Below, one piece after another: positions 56,438 to 64,000 of a stretch of 64,000 bases of DNA. The DNA comes from Isoetes taiwanensis. Lineage: Eukaryota > Streptophyta > Lycopodiopsida > Isoetales > Isoetaceae. A program made the position numbers and the translations under genes. Position 1 is the stretch's first letter. Each line of letters begins with the position of its first letter. The notes under the pieces are model-generated. The model did no database searches. It was not told the origin of the DNA and saw nothing but the letters and a program-made list of their open reading frames with translations. The stretch spans positions 718,807-782,806 of the forward strand of contig JAJEKV010000157.1 in the NCBI GenBank assembly GCA_021234155.1, read 5' to 3'.

Positions 56438-59400
56438 CCGAGCAACTCTGTTTGAGTAAACATCTCAAATATTCTGCGTGGATCTTGAAGCAGAACAAAT
56501 CGAGATTTGGTTCGGAAGATCCTTTTGAAATGGCCAGGCAAAACTCCAGATCTCAAACACCCCTATTTCCTTGCAGAAGCTCTGCACCAACTAGCAACGA
56601 ACCCTAAAATACACTCGACCCTTGCATGTTTAAATTTGGAATAATATTGAATATTCATAGCTGACCATTGAAAAGTGCCACAAAAATAAAGGATCCAGAA
56701 AGGGCGCACTCTAGAAATACTATTTAGTACACCTCAGCAAATACAGCACCGAAATCATAGAAAAATCTTAGTAAAAATCGTATAAAAACATAAAAAACAT
56801 CCCATGTTATTATGCTAGATATATAGGTGACAAAAGTTCTCACCCTATATTTGACATTACTGGTGAAACGAACTAGACCATCAGATTTGCATTGTGATTC
56901 ATGACATACACTAAAACTCTATTATATAAAAGATTTCTAATAGATCCGTATGTAAAGTTGTGACATGGGATTGAAATACAATTTTTCCACGTTACACATA
57001 TAGTTTGAAGATTTTTAACTATTGTGACACAAAAGAGAAACTGGTTGGAACACAACCTTTCACACTTCTTACACACATTTGTTAAGTTTGTCAAGACAAA
57101 AGACCCAAATGGACTAGAGGGGGAAAAAAAAAAAAAACTACAAGCAAGAAATCAACCCTTTTGTGAGTTTGGTGCATTTTAAGCTATAGAATCCAAAGTG
57201 TTGTACACACAACATGTGTTGTCACTCATACATAAACATGCAAAATGTAAATTTCTATGCACCAATCTCTGTAGCTACAAGTATGCATATAAACCATTCA
57301 CTCGTACAACTCCTTTGTGGCATGGAAAGTATGGATTCCTGTTTTATCTCAAGAAATAATATTATTGACCAAATTAATAGGCCTAAAACCCAAGTCTAAT
57401 GATTCTTACCACAAGCTTTTCTAGCTCATATGGCATCTATATATGGCGGCATGGAAAGTGGGGAGATTATTCCAGGGGGCCCCACGACCGACAGGAGCCG
57501 GGAGCGGGTCCTGGGATGATCGACCCATTTTTCCATCCGCCACAACATGGCAACTGCAAGCGACCTGTTGAGTGGAATCATGTTGCCTCTTTCCATTCCT
57601 GAGGTGGAACCAGCGAGCCAATTGCCATGTTGTTATTAAAGAAAAACAAGGATGGTTCTTTGCAACCAAGGATGAGTTGTCCAAAATGGTGCAAATAGAA
57701 GCGACCACCTTGTAGAATGTGATGTGCTAATTAAAAAGACCTCATAGCCTTGGAAAAAAAAATCCTGATAGACTTGCATAATCTGCATACCATTTAAGGA
57801 AGAGAGATAATTGCCTTTGCATATTCACAAATTGGGATATAAAAATAGAGAATAAAACTTACAAGACCCTGATATGGACCTTGATATGGACATTAATTAG
57901 CTCTGAAAGTGAAGCATGAAAAGGCTAATATGGACCTTAGTTCATAGAGCCAGAATTTTACCTATACCTCATAAATACGCGCCATCTAGAACAGAAAACG
58001 TACAATAAATTTTGATTAGCCCCAGATAGCATACATTATTTGCGTTCCCTTTAAGACAAGAACAATAAGAGTTTCCGCCGTTGGCTTCGAAATCCCCGGC
58101 AGCTCTAACCAGATAATTTGCCGGTAAGTGCCATGCTCCACCGGATTTTGAATATAAACTCAAGATTATTTGTCGGATTTTGAAGGAAACCCACAATTTA
58201 TTTGCCGGCAAATAAAAATACAAACCGGAAAATAAGGATTGTGGCATAAAAATACAAACCGGAAAATAAGGATTGTGGCCGAAAATTTAGGAGACTAACT
58301 CCTAGTTTTTCGATGCCTCACACAAGGCGTTCACTATAGAAGTATGCTGTTATACTGTTAGTTCCAGAGTCATCTCTGACTCTAAAAATTTCAAAAGAAT
58401 GGAAGGGCCACCATGCAAATTTAAACCTTGCAGTCTCCGTAGTAAGTAGCATGTGCTTATCCATAGCTATTTTCTTCGCAAAGTTAATTATTACTATTCG
58501 TAATAAAACAGATCCCATTCAAGAAAAAAAATCCAAGCACACGCAAGATTTTGTTGAGTCATAAACATCAAATCATACAATAATACAAAAGCATAAACCA
58601 TTCAAACAGAAGGCACATGCAGATCCTGAGAACCTGTTACAAGTCTTCTGGTAAATAACTGACATACATGGAACTGGCAAACCAGAATAATATGTATTCC
58701 ATGTTTGCTAAAGTCTTTAGCTACAGATTAGATGGAATAAATACAAAATCTACTTTTTGAGAGATTAAATCTATGCACTCACTGTGCATCAAGGGAAACA
58801 ATCAGATCAAGCCCATGGCGTCAGTAGCTTGTCACTGTGGTTTAGATTAATACAAAGAAAAAGAAGAGAATTCGGCGTGTTTGAGAGGAAAAAACAGAGC
58901 ATTTTGTTGTTAGTTAAGATTGAAAGGAGCCTGCACGTTATGTGCACTGTTTCTGAAAGCTCTTGCTAAACCTTTTGAATGGTGTTCCCCATGTGATACA
59001 ACTTGGCAACTTGGCTTTTGGTTCCCAAGAATGGCCTACCTAAAGCTTTAGCATTATAATCTTATCAAATGAAAAGCTGGGCAGCCAGTTATGAAAGTTA
59101 TAGCGCAAGCATTTCATATATTATCCCTCCTGGAAGCCATAGCAGTAATTACTTGATGTTTATGCATGATAAAGACCCAATTTGAAGTAACAGAAGAAAA
59201 AAAATGAATTTTACCTCGAGATACGTCTGTGGAACTCTGAGCATAATAGCTTGCAAGAAAACCTGCAAAGAAAAATGAAAACGAAATAAAAACTTGTTGG
59301 GCAGTCGTCCTTAGGTTAAAAATGTGTTGGCCAGTCAAATACTGCGCCGAAAGCTAACCGCTGAAACTAACAGAGCTTTGTCCTTTGGTACTAATTGCGC

Positions 59401-59600
59401 CGCATGCACCCCATTTAATTTTATATCACCTGAGCACGGTATTCAACTGGAAAATTTCCTGCTTCAAAGAAAAAAACGTGTTTAGAGCTAGCGGATCTCT
59501 GCATATTATACAATATGGTACACACCACAGTTACAATCCATGGTAAAATAAGTCAATCTCGATACCTGTGTGGTTTGAAAACGGTCACGAACTGTTGGGC
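56438..59600. other. Long intergenic stretch before the expansin gene
   Basis: No gene supported. Small structures: inverted ACAACATGGCAA/TTGCCATGTTGT at about 57541 and 57623, and a 34-bp tandem duplication at 58212-58279. Confidence 0.4.
58212..58279 (+). repeat. 34-bp tandem duplication
   Basis: ATAAAAATACAAACCGGAAA and the following ATAAGGATTGTGGC occur twice back to back. Confidence 0.92.
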
Positions 59601-59613
59601 CGTTTTCCTGGAC

Positions 59614-59620
59614 TATATAT
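59614..59620 (+). promoter_or_regulatory. Candidate TATA box of the expansin gene
   Basis: CTATATATGC lies 95-100 bp before the expansin start codon, a usual distance for a plant core promoter with a short 5' UTR. Confidence 0.5.
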
Positions 59621-59713
59621 GCAGCCTTTCGTCTGTATTATTTTCCCAAGCATTCAGCCCTGTTCTAGAGTTCTATCAATCAGAACCTAGAAAGGGTTTT
59701 TTGGGTTGTGGAA

Positions 59714-60913
59714 ATGGAAGCTCTGCTGCAAATATGTATTGGCTTTGCAATGCTGCTAATAAAAAATGTGCAAGGCTATGGCAATGGAGGATGGGGACTA
59801 GCTCATGGAACTTACTATGGCGGAGCAGATGCCACTGCAACTAATAGTAGATATACTGAAGCCCTAAAAACCTCTGTTTTGATTGAGTAGAAGACAATGC
59901 ATGGATTTTAACCTAAAAAATCCCTGATTTTTTTTGCTGAACAGATGGAGCGTGCGGCTATGGCAACCAGCTGAGCACCGGATATGGAACTAGTACAACT
60001 GCTTTGAGCACTCCTCTGTTTAGAAGCGGAACTATTTGTGGCGCTTGCTTTGAGGTCAGATGCTGGAATGATCCTGCCTGCTTGCCGGGCAACCCCTCCA
60101 TTGTTGTAACTGCCACAAATCTATGCCCTCCTGGAAGCCTTGGAGGCTGGTGTGATCTTCCTAGGCTCCATTTTGACTTGTCTCAGCCTGCCTTCTCAAG
60201 AATCGCTCATGTTATTGCTGGCCATTTTGTGCTCCAATACAGAAGGTAACATCCCTCCTTTCTTTTCTCTTCATTTTAGGCCAAGAAACAAAAAAGTAAC
60301 AGATTTTTTCTTTTCTTTTTATTTTTATTTGTATTTTTGTTCGGTTTATTGGCTAATCCATTGGGTTAGCAACTAAGAGATCTCATGTTCAAGTCTCTCT
60401 CGGTCCGTCATATGTTCTATTTATCATTTGTAAACTTGTAGTTTTACTTTTTCTTTTCTTTCTATTTCTATTTCTATTATATATTTTTTCTTAATCTTTT
60501 AGTTTCTCTTTTCTTTCCTTTCTATTGTTTATTCTATTTATATGTAATATACAGTTTTATCTATTTATCTTAAGTAATCCTTGAGATTGTTTTTATACGT
60601 CCCCAGGGTTCCTTGCCAACGCTCCGGCGGAATACGTTTCACCATTAATGGCTTCACTTACTTCAACCTCATCCTAGTTTCCAATGTCGCCGGCGCTGGG
60701 GACGTCCGTAGCGTCATGATTAAAGGCTCCAAAACTCCATGGAGAAGATTGTCGAGAAACTGGGGCCAAAACTGGGAGGACAAAGGAAACCTCAATGGGC
60801 AAAGCCTTTCTTTCCATGTGACCACCAGTGATGGAAGGAGTGTAACATGCTTCAATGTTGCACCCTCTTACTGGCATTTTGGGCAGACCTTCTCGGGGGC
60901 TTGCCAAACTTAA
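59714..60913 (+). CDS. Alpha-expansin, cell-wall loosening protein
   Basis: Expansins are secreted and loosen cellulose-xyloglucan contacts in the wall without hydrolysis. Three exons, 59714-59846, 59945-60245 and 60607-60913, give 246 aa. Residues 1-21 are a signal peptide ([18 protein letters not shown]). The double-psi barrel domain has [30 protein letters not shown] and the HFD motif (residues 120-122 in [10 protein letters not shown]). The C-terminal domain has [22 protein letters not shown] and [14 protein letters not shown]. Introns fall at the usual positions before GACGYG and in the YRR codon. The loop between CPP and GGWC is shorter than the usual NNALPNNA-type loop of alpha-expansins. 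The gene looks intact. A SINE-like insert lies in intron 2. Confidence 0.94.
60345..60425 (+). mobile_element. SINE-like sequence in expansin intron 2
   Basis: A-box-like TTGGCTAATCCATTGGGTTA and B-box-like ATGTTCAAGTCTC are about 35 bp apart, as in tRNA-derived SINEs, in a T-rich intron. The 3' tail is unclear. Confidence 0.4.
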
Positions 60914-62705
60914 AACAACCATTTTTATAGTCCAAATATGTAGGGGCAGAGGTGGCATATATGTGTATGGGCTCACCCGCTCCCGTATTTTTCCTGTATA
61001 TTAGATTCATATAAGCATTACAATGCTTTTGTGAATCAGGACCATATGGTCTTTTGTGTTTGGGAACCAATCATAATGGCAAAAAGATAGAAAGGTGCAA
61101 CATAAGCTAGCAACTGAGTGCTTATGCAATGCAATGCAGATGTACTCATGAATGTTGACTTGAGATTATTGTTGTCTAGCCAATGCAAGGAGTTGTGGGC
61201 ATTATATTGTCCTTAAAACTGTGTTCCATGATTATTGATTTGGCCATATTGAAATCTTTTGAGTAACGATTATAATGTAGAATGCCTTGACCTTCCTTGT
61301 TTATCAAAAATATGATTTGAATTTTTCATATTACTATATTTACAACGATAATTGTCGCTCACTTGGTGCTTTAAGGAGTCCCTCCCCTCCACCCATAAAA
61401 AAGCAAGAAATTTAGAGCCCCCTTATGCATATACTCCATTACAGAAAATTAAAGTTTGTATATCAATACATGTGCACTAACTTTTGATATCACAGCTTTA
61501 AGCTTGACCAATCCAAAATGCTTTATAAATATTGATTCAAAATCCACAATGGATGCAGCAAAACTTGAGGATACTAGCTGTTGAATACCTTATTAGGTTG
61601 TCAATTTTGTGTACTTTGTCTCTGTTAAAGCAACTAGGAAGAGATCCTTCATAAAGCTTTTACTACCAGTAGAATTTTGGATGCTTTACTATCTTGGCAA
61701 TTTGAAGGTGGTCATATACTTCAGAGAAAAAGTAAATGACATAAAATGTAAAGGGTTTTATGGATCTATACACTTTGCATGCATAGAATAGGGCAACTAA
61801 AGTTTTGGAGCTTATTCATTTTGAACAGTTTCTAGTAAAATAAGCTACTTTATATAAACTAAACTAGGCCTTGAGAGCTCGTTTTGGTAAACACATGACT
61901 TGTGCTACTTTGTAGCTAAGGCTACTTTGATTTATCGACATTGTGGTATGGAAGACCCCGGTTCGATGGGATGCTATTCAAATCCATGGAGGATAAGAAG
62001 ATAGGGAAATGGAGGAAATATAGAAACAAGATACAATTCGAAATGGATGGTTTTGTGAAGGATTTTCTTGCAGAAGCAAGATGATTTCAATTCAAAATCG
62101 ATGGCTCTGTAAACGATTTATTTGCACAAGCAAGATGATTTCGATGTATGTGGATGCTTTGTGCTATATGCTATCGGGATTTAAACAGAAGCAACTGCCG
62201 TGCATGTGAATGCAACAAACCGCCTGTTTCAAATTGGAGCAGCCACGTGGGCCGCTGGCCATGAACAATGACAGCGCAAGCCGCATATGGCCACCGGTGG
62301 AACGGTGGGCGCAACTGCATGGAATGGTTCTGCGCTTCAAAAAAACCCATACAACAGGATTGCAAATTAAACGGGAGTGTTGCATCACTCCCGTTTCAAA
62401 GATTCCCTTAAAAAAAACACCAGGATTTAAAAAATGATCATTTTCAAAAGAAGTTGGGGATTTCAAGTGAAACAAAATATTTTATCGTGCATTTTGGGTT
62501 CTTTTGAAGTGATAATCTTGCATTTGTAGAAAAGAGCACTTGGAAATGGCAAAATTCCAGACATTAATACACCAGGAATATTACTATGAATTCGAGGACA
62601 TCCAAAAAACATAAAAAAAAAAAAAAAAATTGTATTAATTTTTTTTAGTACATCAAATATGGCATTATTTTATAGCCAGTAGTAAATAATTTAGCAAAAA
62701 CTAAC
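60914..62705. other. Intergenic between expansin and methyltransferase genes
   Basis: Contains the expansin 3' UTR, a two-copy imperfect repeat near 62040-62145 (AGCAAGATGATTTC in each unit) and A/T runs at about 62610-62650. No gene supported. Confidence 0.45.
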
Positions 62706-63946
62706 TCAGAGGTCTAAATCGAAGTCCTCAGTGTGTGGTTTGCTCGTCTCACCTTTTTCTATCTCTATAGTTTGCTCCTTTGTCACTGTCTTATCTTTGT
62801 TGGTGTCAATAGTCTCTTCAGGAATAGTAGCTAGAGCTACTTCTTTGAGCTCTGCAAAGGTAGCTTCATCTTCCAGAGAGCTTGTGAAAGGAGGTTGTAT
62901 CTCAGAAGATGTCATTTTGGCAAAATCTGATGATGATTTGGCTCCCAACTCTTGATTTTCATCTGGTAGAGTTGGTAGAGCAGACAACCGCATCTTAATA
63001 AAGTCTACAGACTCTCTATCAATGTCAACAGCAACACAATTACGGCCCTTTTTAAGTGCACATGCTATTGTTGTACCAGAGCCAGAGAAAGCATCTAGGA
63101 CCCAATCTCCTGGACGTGAAAACATATCCAGAATATGGTTAATTAGCTTCTGTGGCTTCTGGTAATGATTCACAATTTTGCCTTGTGCACTTGGGTCCTG
63201 GAGCCGTATAATCACTTCACGGGAACTCTAGGACATTAGAAAAATTTTGGCGGTGTCAACGTGTTAAAGTGCTCCATGGTACGCTTCCCGTCGAAACTCC
63301 AGTAAGCTACATGGAGATACTCAACCTTGCTCAGCAGCCTCGGTCCTCCACCATGGTAGTTGATATTAGTTTTGTACTGCAAGATCGTATTCCGAATAGT
63401 AGTAAGTACATTATTCAGAATAGAAGATGACGAGTTACAACTGCAACAATGACTCAAAACTTGAAAGAAAAAACATTTCAACTGCACTCGAGATTTGAAG
63501 ACTCACCAGACCATATTTTCATAACCGGCTTGCACAGGAGAACCGAAGTGGTTCTTGAAAGTAGCTTCCACAAGTCCGGATTGCATGGAGTGGAACACAA
63601 CAAGACGCCAGTGTTTTGCTTTGGTAACCTGCTTAATTCCGTCGACGAAAGCATTAAATTCTGAGTTTTTGAATGGCTGATCGTCGTAGCGGCTATCCTT
63701 CAGCTTGAACCCATACGGCAAGTCTGCTATGACCAATGTAAGATCTTGTGGCTTTATACTTCCAGCCAACTTAGTGCAGTCCCCATGAACGATAGAATAA
63801 AAGTTATTTTGATCAAACATGGAAAACCTCTCGTAGTCGGACGGCTCAACATCAACAATACGCCTATCCGCTAGAGTCCTCTCTTCTCTGGTAGTCCTTA
63901 CCAGGTGCATAAAACCTTCTGGTAGGTCCTTGTTCTTCTTCTTGCT
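62706..63946 (-). CDS. Beta-class DNA N4/N6-type methyltransferase, 3' part of gene
   Basis: Transfers a methyl group from AdoMet to an exocyclic amino group in DNA; base not known. Exon 63507-63946 (after an ACAG acceptor) encodes SKKKNKDLPEGF, VHGDCTKLAG and motif IV as IADLPYGFKLKD (63710-63724), ending ENMVW. A middle segment (about 63236-63415) encodes YHGGGPRLLSKVEYLHVAYW. The last exon (63227-62706) has NHYQKPQKLINHILDMF, motif I as VLDAFSGSGTT, then GRNCVAVDID, followed by an acidic Ser/Thr-rich tail ending EDFDLDL. Motif IV before motif I defines the beta class (Pfam N6_N4_Mtase). The junctions of the middle segment are not clean: the obvious acceptor gives a one-base shift, and no normal-length intron separates it from the last exon. 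The 5' exons lie outside the window. It may be intact with unusual splicing or decaying. Confidence 0.75.
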
Positions 63947-64000
63947 CTGTTAGTAAAAGATGTTAGGCAGGCATCACAAAAGAAAAACATTAAAAACAGG

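Noticed and set aside
62164-62475. 103-codon minus-strand ORF between expansin and methyltransferase genes
   Set aside because: Overlapping open frames occur on both strands with no motif; taken as chance.

Overview
The window is nuclear DNA of a land plant. It carries spliced genes with GT-AG introns: a SYP7-type Qc-SNARE, an alpha-expansin and the end of a DNA methyltransferase. The rest is mostly nested plant transposable elements (LINEs, Ty3/gypsy chromoviruses, hAT-type and foldback elements). I see no bacterial operons, rRNA or CRISPR. Species cannot be told from sequence alone. A beta-class (motif IV before motif I) DNA methyltransferase with introns would fit a bryophyte, lycophyte or fern better than a flowering plant, but that is inference.

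Layout. 1-5310: a decayed LINE (ORF1, endonuclease, reverse transcriptase, zinc-binding C-terminus, poly(A)), cut by the window edge. 5311-8000: an unidentified minus-strand exon and a broken Ulp1/C48 cysteine protease. 8631-9420: a dense array of the palindrome AAGGAATATTCCTT. 10.6-18.9 kb: a plus-strand chromovirus (gag, protease, RT with a 365-bp internal duplication, RNase H, integrase, chromodomain, polypurine tract, 3' LTR) with an unexplained ORF upstream and a 214-bp hAT-type MITE near its 3' end. 19.7-24.4 kb: a minus-strand LTR fragment with its primer-binding site, split by a second LINE flanked by a 17-bp target duplication. 24.4-25.2 kb: SINE-like and LINE remnants.

27.76-29.88 kb: an intact eight-exon SYP7 gene (264 aa). 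31.1-35.4 kb: foldback and tandem repeats, including two elements with perfect 24-bp inverted ends starting (CG)TAATCACC. 39.5-53.1 kb: one 13.6-kb minus-strand LTR retrotransposon bounded by the 5-bp duplication GATCC. Its LTRs are still very similar, but its interior is non-coding debris with captured gene-like pieces. One LTR holds a 1093-bp hAT element with an 8-bp duplication. 53.8-54.1 kb: a long-TIR MITE. 59.7-60.9 kb: an alpha-expansin gene. 62.7-63.95 kb (minus): the 3' part of a DNA N4/N6-type methyltransferase gene, the most unusual item here.

The host genes are unrelated single plant genes: vesicle fusion (SYP7), wall loosening (expansin) and DNA modification (methyltransferase). 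They do not form a cluster. The elements can be ordered by nesting: LTR fragment before LINE 2, LTR element before hAT, and chromovirus before the 214-bp MITE.
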